This document shows positions 45,694-56,724 of a DNA stretch of 64,000 bases, piece after piece. A model generated the notes under the pieces. The model searched no databases. It was given only the letters and a program-made list of their open reading frames with translations, and had not been told where the DNA came from. This DNA is from Primulina eburnea. Its lineage: Eukaryota > Streptophyta > Magnoliopsida > Lamiales > Gesneriaceae. The position numbers and the translations under genes are program-made. The stretch's first letter is position 1, and each line of letters begins with the position of its first letter. The stretch is from positions 6,549,869 to 6,613,868 of the forward strand of contig NC_133109.1 in the NCBI RefSeq assembly GCF_022965805.1, read 5' to 3'.

Positions 45694-46206
45694 ATGGCTG
45701 ACCAAAGTAGCTACGTTAAGAACTTAGAGCGGAAGCTAGAGAAACTAAAGGGGCATAACTACTGCCTAAAGCTGGACAAGGACGAGTTGGAGCGTCGAGC
45801 AGAACACTTAGAGGGTGATGTTCAACGTTATGCTCACTATCTGCATGAAGCAGAAGGGAGGAATAGGAAGACTCAAGAGGAGTTTGAAATATCCCAAGAG
45901 ACTGTGGCAGAATTCATCGAGCTACGTGATACACTAGTTGACAAGATCCAAATACTCAAGGATCAGAACCACCAACTCGTGCACCAACATAATCAGTATA
46001 GTGCACAGACTGATGCTCAGATTCAAGAGTTGCAAGATACTGTTGAAGTTCTTAGTGACCAGAATGCAGTTCTGCATGGTCATATTGAACATCTCGAAGC
46101 AGTAATAGCCAACCATGAAGATGAACCCGAGGAGGATCCCGAAGAAGAAGAAGAGGAAGTTGAAGAGGATCATATGGATTTAGATTTGGGGGAAGTGATA
46201 GATTAG
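45694..46206 (+). CDS. Extra coiled-coil ORF upstream of gag (chromovirus C)
   Basis: An intact 170-residue frame from MADQSSYVKNLERKLEKLKG to a stop at 46206, between PBS and gag. Residues about 8-135 are heptad-like with frequent Leu/Ile at a/d spacing and many Glu/Gln/Arg (LERKLEKLKG, ELERRAEHLEGDV, IQELQDTVEVLSDQNAVL), so a long coiled coil is likely. Residues about 141-170 are an acidic tail (EEDPEEEEEEVEED). No zinc knuckle, protease or membrane segment is seen. Unlike gag-pol next to it, it has no stop or frameshift. An acceptor-like ATGTAG lies four bases before the ATG. Gag, protease and chromodomain are present elsewhere, so this is an addition and not a misplaced domain. It may be a structural or Gag-partner protein, or a captured host coiled-coil. 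Function unknown. Confidence 0.8.
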   Translation: MADQSSYVKNLERKLEKLKGHNYCLKLDKDELERRAEHLEGDVQRYAHYLHEAEGRNRKTQEEFEISQETVAEFIELRDTLVDKIQILKDQNHQLVHQHNQYSAQTDAQIQELQDTVEVLSDQNAVLHGHIEHLEAVIANHEDEPEEDPEEEEEEVEEDHMDLDLGEVID

Positions 46207-46418
46207 AACATTACTAGTAGTCATGTGACACTTGTCTCATTTACATTTCTGTTTCATTTTCAAAGTTCATTTGTAATTGCACTTTCTTCATGAATCAATA
46301 AAAGATTATTCCTATCCATTGGTTCATATTTAATTTTGGAGCAATTACTCAATCATTGTGATTCTTTTGTTTATTCTCTATTCTGTCATCAACCTTAGAA
46401 CTTACATAATTGTAGGAA
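46207..46418. other. Spacer between extra ORF and gag, with acceptor-like end
   Basis: T-rich (TTCTTTTGTTTATTCTCTATTCTG) ending CATAATTGTAG at 46415, a good plant 3' splice site three bases before the gag ATG. Contains AATAAA (about 46297), which could end a transcript of the extra ORF. Confidence 0.45.
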
Positions 46419-49400
46419 ATGGGCGGAAGACCAGTGAGAAACAACCGCAACCCTCGCTACAACAACCGTAACAACAACCGCAACGATGAGAATGAACAAC
46501 AACAACAACAGCCACCAGCAGTTCGCCTCAGCCAAGTGGATTTAATGGCTATAGCCACGATTGTGGCAACCACGTTACAAGGGTTAGTGAACCCTAATGC
46601 TAACCAGCCACCGCCACCACCTCCAGCTCAGAATGGGACTAAGCAGCACTATGAGGCTCTCCGAAGAGAAAGAGTCCCTAATTTCGATGGAAGCACCGAT
46701 CCAGAGGTCGGACAGAATTGGATGAAAGAGGTGGAAAATCATCTTCGACTACTTGAGGTTCCCCAAAGGATCAGAGTAGAGGTGATTACACCTTTTCTTG
46801 TCGATAAAGCTGCCAAATGGTGGGAAGGAGTCTCACCAGCTATAATAGAGGCGGGACCTATCACTTGGCAAAGGTTCCGAGAGGCATTTCTGAGGCAATA
46901 CTTTCCGACAGCAGTTCGAGTGCAGAAGCTGCCAGAATTCGAAAGCTTGGTGCAAGAACCAAATATGACAGTGGTGGAGTACTCATCCAAGTTCCACTCA
47001 TTGGGAACTTACTCCCCAACCATCATGGGAGACGAAGCTTTGAAGATGCATCGCTTCAAGAAGAATTGAACAGCCGTATTCAATCTGCCCTTGCCGTTAT
47101 CGAGTCCAACAGTTTTGATGAATTGATGGGAGCAGCCATCAGGGCTGAGAATGATATTAAGAGGCGTGAAGGCGAGAACAAACTCAAACGTCCTCCGTCA
47201 AGTCAGTACCAACAGGGCCAACAATTCAAAAGGCCTAGGTTTTCAAGCAACCAATTTACCAGTGATCCAGCCAAAGGAACCACTTCTTCCCCATCAAGCA
47301 AAGAGGGAGTCAAGTGCCAAAATTGTGGATTCACTCACACGGGTGAATGCCGTAAGAATTCGGGAGCTTGTTTCCGTTGTGGAAAGATGGGTCATCGCAT
47401 TGCTCAATGCCCTTTTCCAGATCCGAGAAATGGTCCAGCAGGCAGAGCAACTCCAAATAAGCCTAAGGAGAACAAGTCAAATGCTCGAGTCTATGATATA
47501 ACTCAAGAAGAGGCGGACAACTCAAATGATGTCGTAGCCGGTACCATTCTAATCAATAATATATCTGCTTATGTGTTATTTGATTGTGGTGCTACGCATT
47601 CATTCATGTCTAAGAGATTTGCCAAGAGGTTAGGAGCTAAGCCTGATAACTTAGAAGAACCATATAGAGTAGCAACTCCTGCTAATCGAATTTTAGAAAC
47701 TCGCACTCTATATCGGGATATTAATTTTCTCATAGAAGATCAGAATTTCAAGGCAAACCTGATTCAACTAAACATGGTGGAATTCGACGTAATTCTTGGA
47801 ATGGATTGGTTAGCCAAGAATCATGCCTTAGTTGATTGTCATGGAAAGACGGTAACCATCCAAGCTCCACACCAAGAGAAAATTTTATTTCATGGCAAGA
47901 CCAAAGAACGAAAGACTCTTCTTTCTGCTTCTCAAACTTGGAAAGCCATGAAAAGTGGAGAAGAAGTTTACCTAGCCATGTTAAGCGAGGTAAAACAAGA
48001 AACCACACTTACGCTAGAAGAGATTCCGGTAGTACGAGAATTCCCGGATGTCTTTCCTGAAGAACTCCCGGGCGAACTTCCCGATCGCGAAGTGGAATTT
48101 GAGATTAACCTAGTGCCCAATGCTACACCAATCTCAAAAGCACCATACCAAATGGCTCCAGCAGAGTTGAAAGAACTCAAAGAGCAACTTCAAGAGTTGT
48201 TGGACAAGAAGCAAATCCGACCAAGCGCATCTCCGTGGGGAGCTCCTGTCCTATTTGTAAAGAAGAAGGACGGAAGTATGAGGATGTGTATAGATTATAG
48301 AGAGCTGAACAAGATCACGATAAAAAACAAGTATCCGCTTCCAAGGATAGATGATTTGTTTGACCAACTCAAAGGAGCTTCAGTCTTTTCCAAGCTCGAC
48401 TTAAGGTCAGGCTACCATCAATTGAAGGTCAAATCAGACGATATCCCAAAGACAGCTTTTAGAACAAGGTACGGACACTATGAGTTCACAGTGATGCCGT
48501 TCGGATTAACAAACGCTCCGGTAGTATTCATGGATCTCATGAACAGAGTGTTTAAACCACTTCTAGACAAGTTTGTTGTGGTATTCATCGACGACATTCT
48601 AGTATATTCGTCAAGTGAAGAAGACCACAAAGAACACCTTCGTCTCACCCTCCAGAAGCTGAGAGAAAAGGAACTATACGCCAAGTTCAAGAAATGCGAA
48701 TTCTGGCTAGAGAGCGTCGCATTCTTGGGACACATAATATCAGCAGCAGGAGTATCTGTGGACCCTAAGAAAGTAGAGGCAATCTCGGATTGGCCTAGAC
48801 CAAAGAATGTGACAGAAATTCGAAGCTTCTTGGGATTAGCAGGCTATTATCGAAAATTTGTTGAAGGATTTTCTTCAATAGCCATACCTCTCACCAAGCT
48901 CACACAGAAGAACTCTAAGTTTCAATGGAGTGAAAAATGTGAGCAAAGCTTCGAAACTTTGAAGAAGAAGCTTACATCCACACCAGTGCTAGTATTACCT
49001 ATGAAAGATAAGGACTACACCGTCTATAGTGATGCATCCAAAGAAGGTTTAGGATGTGTACTCATGCAAGAGGGAAGGGTGATTGCATACGCGTCAAGAC
49101 AGTTGAAGCCGTATGAACAGAATTACCCGACACATGACCTTGAATTAGCTGCAGTGGTGTTCGCACTAAAGATTTGGAGACACTATCTTTATGGAGCCAA
49201 GTGTGAGATTTTCACCGATCACCAAAGTCTCAAGTATTTGTTCACTCAAAAAGAACTAAATATGAGACAAAGACGATGGATCGAACTCATGAAGGATTAC
49301 GACTTGACAATAAGCTACCATCCAGGCAAAGCCAACAAAGTAGCAGATGCTTTAAGTCGAAAGAATATGAGTAAGGTGATCCTGACCTCACTTTCAGCAC

Positions 49401-49849
49401 AACCCTGTCTTCGAGAGACAATCAAGATGAGTCAAGATAGAGATTCCGCTTTGGTGAAACTGAAAGAGCAAGCCAAAGAAAGGAGATCACCAGATTTCGA
49501 GATAGACAACAAAGGAATATTGTGGATGAAAGGACGATTGTGCGTACCAGACATTGATGACCTTCGACAAGAAGTAATGTCTGAAGCACATAAGTCAAAA
49601 TTTTCAGTTCATCCTGGCAGTACCAAGATGTACAGAGACTTGAAGAAAAATTTCTGGTGGAGTGGAATGAAGAGGGACGTGGCAACATTTGTTTCTAAAT
49701 GTCACGTGTGCCAGCAAGTCAAGGCAAAGCACCAAAGACCTGGAGGAATTCTTCAACCATTAGAAATCCCGGAATGGAAATGGGAACATATTTCCATGGA
49801 TTTTGTAGTAGGCCTACCCAAGTCGAGACAAAGTCATGACGGCATCTAG
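46419..49849 (+). pseudogene. gag-pol: Chromovirus C gag-pol: Gag, protease, RT, RNase H, integrase start
   Basis: Starts MGGRPVRNNRNPR with an Asn/Arg/Gln- and Pro-rich N-terminus. Capsid core: [55 protein letters not shown] one-base shift near 47060-47068 moves the frame, which then runs to 49849. It continues through two zinc knuckles ([27 protein letters not shown]; 47318-47412), protease [12 protein letters not shown] (47582; DCGA replaces the usual DTGA/DSGA) and RT with [23 protein letters not shown] and FIDDILVYS (about 48586). RNase H has [15 protein letters not shown] and [10 protein letters not shown], and the integrase zinc region is [10 protein letters not shown]...CHVCQQVK (about 49588-49715). 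A TAG at 49847 replaces the Trp of GIWVIVDR-type sequence (TGG to TAG). Confidence 0.93.
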
Positions 49850-50857
49850 GTAATCGTAGATAGACTCATGAAATCGGCGCATTTCCTACCTGTCCGTATG
49901 AACTATAATTTGGACAAGCTAGCCACATTGTACTTTAATGAAATTGTACGATTGCATGGAGTTCCAGCTAGCATACTGTCAGACAGAGATCCTAGATTTA
50001 CATCTCGATTTTGGAAGAGCTTTCAACAAGCTATGGGGACTAAGGTTACTCTTAGCACGGCCTACCATCTGCAGACTGATGGCCAAACTGAGAGGACAAT
50101 ACAAACTCTAGAAGATATGCTGAGAGCATGTGCCTTGGACTTGAGTGGTACTTGGAGCGAACATTTGCCCTTAATCGAGTTCGCATACAATAATAGTTAC
50201 CACAGCAGCATTGGAATGGCACCATACGAAGCTCTGTATGGACGAAAATGTCGATCACCACTGTATTGGGATGAAGTAGGAGAAAAATCCATCGTTGGAC
50301 CCGAACTAATCCAAGAAACAGTGGATAAAGTTGCTATGATCAGGGAGCGATTAAAGGCTGCACAAGATCGACAGAAAAGCTTGGCTGACATGAAAAGAAA
50401 ACCCGTGGAATTTGAAGTTGGAGAGAAGGCATATGTCAAAGTGTCACCCATGAAGGGTGTATTCTGATTCAATAACGCTGGGAAACTTAACCCCAGATAC
50501 GTCGGACCATTTGAGATTCTTGAGAAAGTGGGAACGCTTGCTTACAAATTAGCACTTCCACCCGATATATCAAGGATCCACAACGTTTTTCACGTATCGC
50601 AGTTGAGAAGATATATCTCTGATCCAAGTCACATTCTGGAAGCTGGACCACTTCGGGCGGAGAGTAATCTAAATGAAGAGCTGAAATATGAAGAGATTCC
50701 GATTCGAATTGTGGATCACAAAGACCAAGTACTGAGGCGACGAACTATTCCATATGTCAAGGTACAATGGTCCAACCACACCGAAAGAGAAGCTACTTGG
50801 GAGTTGGAAGAAAAGATGCGAACACAATATCCCTATCTCTTTGAAGATCAAGTATAG
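49850..50857 (+). pseudogene. Chromovirus C integrase core, C-terminus and chromodomain
   Basis: Same frame after the stop at 49847. Catalytic Asp in LSDRDPRFTS and Glu in QTERTIQTLEDML are present. YHLQTDGQ carries Leu where Pro is usual, a C-to-T type change. A second stop (TGA, about 50465) interrupts before NNAGKLNPRYVGPFEIL, most simply CGA to TGA. The C-terminal chromodomain (IRIVDHKDQVLRRR, VKVQWSNHTEREATWE, YPYLFEDQV) is intact and ends at 50857. Confidence 0.92.
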
Positions 50858-50884
50858 CCAAGTTTCGAGGACGAAACTTCTCAT

Positions 50885-50897
50885 AAGGAGGGAGGGA
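50885..50897 (+). other. Polypurine tract, chromovirus C
   Basis: AAGGAGGGAGGGA immediately before the 3' LTR. Confidence 0.9.
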
Positions 50898-52059
50898 TGT
50901 GAGAACCTGAAATTCCAGCAGCTAGCAAATTTCAGCATAAGCTAAAAATTCCAGTAGAAGCTAATATTTCAAAAGCTGGTATTTTCCAGCAGGCCGAATC
51001 CAGCAGGCCGAATCCAGCAGCAGAAGAGCGAATTCCAGCAGACAGTTACTGATTCAGCTATTGAGTTGTAACTGAAGCATTTAACTCGAAATAAAGGCTG
51101 TTAATGGCAGATTATGGCCATTTATTTGGGAGACTAATAGTCAGAATCTTGCCTATAAATAACACTCTCAAATCTCTGAATTGGTGTTACACAAATCTGA
51201 GATTATCATTTGAATTTCGAGCTAAGGGAGGGTGCTTATTTTCGAGCAGTAGAAACCAGTGGCAAGAACGAGCATATTCCAGACTTCTACCGAAACCTTA
51301 TTGCAAATTACGGTAAGTGGGCTTATGTATAAATATCTTGAAAACTGTTTGATGACTTCTGTTTTAAAGCAAAGTATATTCTTGATTCTTGATATCTGAT
51401 TTCGAAGCACTGAAACTTAGTGAACTAATGGTAGGAATATATATTCTGAACATTACTGAATTCTGATTACTGATTACTGGCCTCACCCCTTAGAGGAGAG
51501 AACATATAGGGGACTGATATCAGTTTAGCCATGAAATTCACGAATGTGCTCAGTGCTTACTTGTTAAACTTCTGATTACTGAATACTGATTACTGATTAC
51601 TGATTTATGAATACTGATTCCTGTTCTGAAAGTAAGAGTTTCTGTATATTCTTGAAATACTGTTCTGTATTAAAATGATTTTCGAAAACTGGGAGTTATT
51701 CCCGCCCCTGCTTACTGAGTGACAATCATATCACTCACCCACCAAACCAATCTCAGATAAGAGTACTGAAGAAATGTTAGAAGAAGAGGAACAGATCCAG
51801 TTCTGGGGCTGGTGAAGAAGACTGTTGTTCTCAGTTTATGTTTATTTTATTCCGCTGCATCTGTTAAGAAACTGTAATATTTGGTTTTAAATTTCCGCTG
51901 TAAAACATCAGTGTTCGAGTTGTAACAGACAATTGATTTATTTCGTATTATGAATAAAAGACTGGTTTACGAGATTCTGTACTTCTGAGGCTTGTTGTTT
52001 TCGAATGAATATTTGAGAGCAACGCCGGTGTCAACTAACCCCCGTCCCGGGGTGTGACA
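50898..52059 (+). mobile_element. Chromovirus C 3' LTR
   Basis: 1,162 bases, TGTGAGAACCTG to GGGGTGTGACA, followed by TTTTT. Differs from the 5' LTR at about 15 sites, a local AACAAAA/GGCCG difference near 50989 and a short deletion in the CTGATTACTGA repeats. Confidence 0.95.
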
Positions 52060-52497
52060 TTTTTAATTTCAGCTTAATATTTTAATTTTTTTTGGTTATT
52101 TTTCACAATCTTCGATTATATAATTTTCTTGATTCCCTTGGCCATATTATCCTTTCTAAGTAATTTATATACATTTTATCTGAACTATTTTATTTATAAC
52201 TCTCATCCGATTCTCTTTATATTCCTTTGTTTTGAAAGAAATTAATATTTTTTTTATAGTTGATTGTATTAAAAATTATATTTCTATTTTCTCAGTTATA
52301 TAGTACAGATATTTTTAATTATTAAATAAATTAGATCATTTAAAATATATTATCTAAATTTAAAAATTATATAAATTTTTGTCATAGATATGATTATAAA
52401 AGTATAATAAAAAATCATTAATTTTTTTATTTATTTCCACTCAATGCCTATCTCCATTGAATTTTTAGCTTAATGATTTAATTATTAGACTTTTAAA
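52060..52497. other. AT-rich flank incl. end of duplication copy A
   Basis: 52065-52135 (TATTTTAATTTTTTTTGGTTATTTTTCACAA) matches 54470-54510. The rest is AT-rich with nothing recognisable. Confidence 0.4.
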
Positions 52498-53475
52498 CAC
52501 TACAAAAAAAACGCCCAACGACCGTTGTCGTATAGTTTTTAACAACGATTTTAGTGAAAACTGTTGTCGTAGGTGCGTTTTGACTACGATTTTGTCAAAA
52601 CGTGTTTTTTTGAACAATCGACAACAGTTTTTGAAAGCCGTTGTCGATTAGCGTATTTTTTGGACAAACGATATCGGTTTTTTTAAACTGTTGCTATAAG
52701 CAAAACCGTCGCTAAACTAAATTTCGCGATGATTTTAATTAAACCGTCGTGAAAATTAGCGAAAGTGTTTACTTCGTCGCTAATATTTAGCGACGGTTTT
52801 ACGTGTTTTAATTTAGCGACGGTCATATCTAAGCGACGGTTGTAATCAAAACCATCGCTAATTTTAAATTAGCGACGCTTTAATAAAAACTGTCGCTAAA
52901 ATGAGCGCGAGTTTTTAAATTTGCGACGGTTAAATGAAATTACAGTTGCTAATAGAGACGGTTTAACCATAAACCGTCGTTAAATTGTCTATAAATAACA
53001 CCACACTCAATCCATTTTCTCCATACCACTTCACAACTCGTAAAATTTTTCTCTCTTACACGATTTTAGTTTCGATTTAGGATAAATATTGTTCGCTTTA
53101 TTTTTTAAAAAAATTTTGAGTGTTACTTAAGATCATGAATATTGTTAGCATAGTCAGATTATAAGTCAGATTATAAGTATTTTTTTTAGATTTATTAAAT
53201 TATTAAAAGTAATTTTTTTATTATAATAAAAATATTAGCGACGGACATCATTAAAAAACCGTCGCTAAAATTAGCGATAGACTTGATGGGAAACCGTCGC
53301 TACTATTAGCAACGGTTTTATAAACCGTCGCTAATTAGCGACGATTGTTTAAAAACCGCCACAAATTGAGCTACAACAATGGTTAAAACGGACTTTCAAC
53401 AACACCCTCAATTACAACAGTTTTTAAAAGCCTACGACAACGGATCCGTTGTCGTTTAGCGTTTTTCTTGTAGTG
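52498..53475. mobile_element. Non-autonomous CACTA (En/Spm-type) transposon
   Basis: Terminal inverted repeats CACTACAA(A/G)AAAAACGC at 52498 and, inverted, at 53475 (GCGTTTTTCTTGTAGTG), flanked by a 3-bp duplication AAA. Both subterminal regions are packed with ACGACAACGG-type and TTAGCGACGGTTTT direct and inverted repeats, including a 22-bp perfect palindrome at 53434-53455. No transposase is seen. The middle has TATAAATAACACCACACTC (about 52988) resembling a core promoter. It lies between the two copies of the local duplication. Confidence 0.92.
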
Positions 53476-53884
53476 AAAGAAAACATAACAAAAAACAAAA
53501 CAAAATGCTAATTTTAAACATCAAATTAATAACGAGGACTAATATTTGTGTATTAGTTTTAAAGATCAAGAACAAAAAATATTGAACAAAAATATTTAGG
53601 GACCACAAAAATTTAAGTGGTAAACTAATAGACCAAAAATATAATCAACAACATTGAAATTTTTATGTACTCATGAAAAAAAATTATTATAATAACTAAT
53701 TTTTTCTTTATTTTTAAAAATACAATACAATATTAAGCTAGTAGAACTAATCAATATTGATTATTATGAAATCATTAACAAAACTAAATGATAGTGAACT
53801 ATTAATATTTTGATTCAATTTTTTTTTTTTAATCTCTAGGACGTTAAAAGAGTTTTTAATCTATTAGTGGATTCTAAAATAAAT

Positions 53885-54510
53885 TGAAGAAAAGTTAAAT
53901 TTTGACTCTTTTTTGGAATGAAATTTACAAATAAATTGAAGAAAAATGAAATCTAGCTTCCATTTTTTGGAATGAATTTACACTACATTTTTTGTTTGAT
54001 TTCTTTTTTTCATTAATTATTGAATTTTAAAATAAATCGAAGGAAAATGAAGTTTATACTCTCGTTCAAAGTTTTATAGTCACAAATTTTTTAGTAGATT
54101 ATTTTGTGATACAGTCTTACGTATATATATCTCTGAGACGGGTCCAATTTTTCATTAATTAATGGATTTTAAAATAAATCGAAGGAATCAAATTCACTCA
54201 CCTCCTGGGTACCAGTATGAAAGAAAAATTCATAACAACAGCTAACATCCTTTGGCTAGTAGCTAATTATGTTCTTTTTTTACCTAGAAGTCTGTCAGGA
54301 GCACTCATTGTCCATGCAACCTCTTAGCACCGACGATCACTCCTCGCCGTATTTTCAGCCTTGGATTCACAAATTTTTTTTTATTAAAAAGATAATTGTC
54401 TAAAATCAAAATCTAGTGCAAATGGTTGTGTAATACGTAGTTACAATGCAATTTTTTTTTTCGGCTACTATTTTAATTTCTTTTGGTTATTTTTCACAAG
54501 TTTTTGAATT
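53885..54510. repeat. Local duplication copy B (empty-site paralogue)
   Basis: Direct copy of 43125-43664 plus 52060-52135 without chromovirus C. At the insertion point it has only a T run (CAATTTTTTTTTTCGGC, about 54449). This supports the insertion site and target duplication of C. Confidence 0.75.
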
Positions 54511-54685
54511 AATAAATATTTTTATATTTACACAGAATATTGCGACATTATGTACTTAGCATTCAAGAACTAAAGTAAAAAATAAAATCTAAACTTTATC
54601 GAGGTATCGTAGATTGAATTAATGGTTGAAAAATGAAATATAGTAAGAATTATATCATAATTGTTCTCCTCGTATCATGATTTTA

Positions 54686-54721
54686 TGTTCTACACGTGTA
54701 ACGCACATGCATATATTCTAG
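54686..54721 (+). mobile_element. Possible Helitron 3' end
   Basis: ACACGTGTAACGCACATGC (imperfect hairpin) then ATATATTCTAG followed by T, the same layout as the Helitron end at 56263. No matching 5' TC end was located, so this is tentative. Confidence 0.35.
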
Positions 54722-54954
54722 TATACACACACTTGAATGTAAATTAAAAATAAGTCGAAGAGTTGTTTCCTACCTATCACCTTCTGCCCACCACTGAAAC
54801 TAGGTATAGAGTTTTCGTGGCCTTTGCCCCGAGTGGCGCTAAGTGTGTCAAATAATTGCATAAGTCTCGTGTCCGAAATCCCCCAACCCCATCCCAAATT
54901 GTAATTAAAAAAAAGCTATGTATATAGTTAAGAATTGCATATACAAACAGGGGG

Positions 54955-55088
<134 letters not shown>

Positions 55089-55130
55089 GTGTGTTGTGTG
55101 TGTGTGTGTATATATATAAATGTGTGTATA

Positions 55131-56263
55131 TCTATATACCTATAAAAGTGTGGATAAAGGACATTGTTTTCCAAGTGTGCAATGATAAAATTAACCTTTT
55201 ATACACACTTCAATAATAGAATGTAACTCCTATATTAATTTTATCAAATAACTCATCTTTATACTACATTTAAATGTTTTATTATTTTAATTTTCTCTCT
55301 ACATTTTTTCCCATGATTTTATTGCAATTTTGTACTTATTTTTTTAGTGCAATTTATAATTAAGTAATAAATTATAGTATTACAAAAAATATATGAAAAA
55401 TTTATAAGAATTTTTACATATGATATTTAATATCTTTATTTAATTATTTTGAAATCAAACTAATTAATTTAATAGATACAAAAATAATATTTTTTTATGA
55501 ATGTTTATTTCTTTTGTTATTTTTCAAATTTTAATGATGAAAATCATACCAGTAGTTTAAAATATATATTTAATAATTATCATATGAATTTATTTGATAT
55601 TACCAGATAAGCTTATTTGAATGTGCATTTTTTTTACATATGTTGATTTATTTATTATTTTAAAACTTATTTAACAACAAATTAATAGTCATCAATGTTA
55701 GTCTATGAAAGATCGATATATAGAATTTATTATCTATGATACATAATTATAAAAATAAAAAATAAAAAATAAAAAAAATTCTTTAAGAGATTAAATTAAA
55801 TATTATAAGTTATATTTTACTATCAATATTGCTATTTCATTTGTTTTAATATTATTTTTATGAGTTACTCACATTAATTTTCAATTGACAATTATTTGTC
55901 TTTAATATGCTTCGTTTTTTTCAGATTATGACATTAATAAAATCCATAATTTGGTTGATTTTTAGGTTATTTTACTTTATATGTGGTGTTTGAATATATA
56001 ATTTCTTTAAAAAAATTGTTTCAGTTCATTTTGTTCTATAAATTATGTTCATTACAATGTATTATATAACATAAAATCAACTGTTTGAATTTTAATTTGG
56101 GAAACAATTTTGAAAGTAAGTTATATAAGTTCTTATAAATCGTTTAATATGATAAGAAATTAAGCCCAGATAAATAACAAAATGATTCATTTTTTTAGAA
56201 TATCATTTTTTTAATTTATATAATATAATTGATATTACGTGCAACGCACGTGCATCATACTAG
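55131..56263 (+). mobile_element. Non-autonomous Helitron
   Basis: Begins TCTATATACCTATAAAAGTG after an A (55130) and ends with the hairpin ACGTGC-AAC-GCACGT (56237-56251), 12 bases before CTAG (56260-56263), with T following. This fits Helitrons: 5' TC, 3' CTRR, a short terminal hairpin and insertion between A and T without target duplication. 1,133 bases, very AT-rich, no Rep/helicase. Sequence TATAAAAGTGTGGATAAAGG at the start is typical of plant Helitron 5' ends. Confidence 0.7.
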
Positions 56264-56724
56264 TGATGTATAAAGGAGAAAGAATCATGACCAAGAATCT
56301 TTACTTGTAAATTACTATTACATCAACAAACAATATAATCACCATCTAATCTCAATCATGAAGTGGCCCACAAAATAATAATAAAGAGTAGTGTTCACAT
56401 GGACAATTTATGTATTATTTGAACTCTTATTTAAAACCAAAGAATTCAATCCTCAAGGCCTCAATCAGGCTTCAAATATACTCTTAATTATTGCACATCT
56501 TGGTGATAAAGTTTTCGTCAGAGAGCTAGTAGCTAGAACAAGCCCATGTGAGGCTATGTAACTAGCTCGAAAATTAAACCATATATATATATATGTATGT
56601 ATAGATAGATGGACCGAAATGGAGATACACCACATACTGCAGAAAACAATGTATCACTGAAGAGACATGAACCCTATATTGGTGATCATCTGCTCTTTCA
56701 ATACCCTTCATTTTTTAGAATATG

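Larger units (their letters stand above)
43665..52059 (+). mobile_element. Complete Ty3/gypsy chromovirus 'C' with extra 5' ORF
   Basis: LTRs 43665-44833 and 50898-52059 (TGTGAGAACCTG...GGTGTGACA), initiator-Met PBS, extra ORF, gag-pol with chromodomain, polypurine tract, and target duplication TTTTT (43660-43664, 52060-52064). Total 8.4 kb. LTRs differ at roughly 15 sites plus a small indel by eye, so it is of similar age to Athila. Pol has a gag frameshift and two in-frame stops. Confidence 0.95.

Noticed and set aside
45934..46173. Hydrophobic minus-strand ORF MILFNFLFFFFG...
   Set aside because: Antisense of the Glu-rich coiled-coil ORF; Phe/Leu runs mirror GAA/GAG codons.
54686..54721. 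Full Helitron ending at 54721
   Set aside because: Only a 3' end is visible; no credible 5' TC end was found, so only a tentative end is listed.
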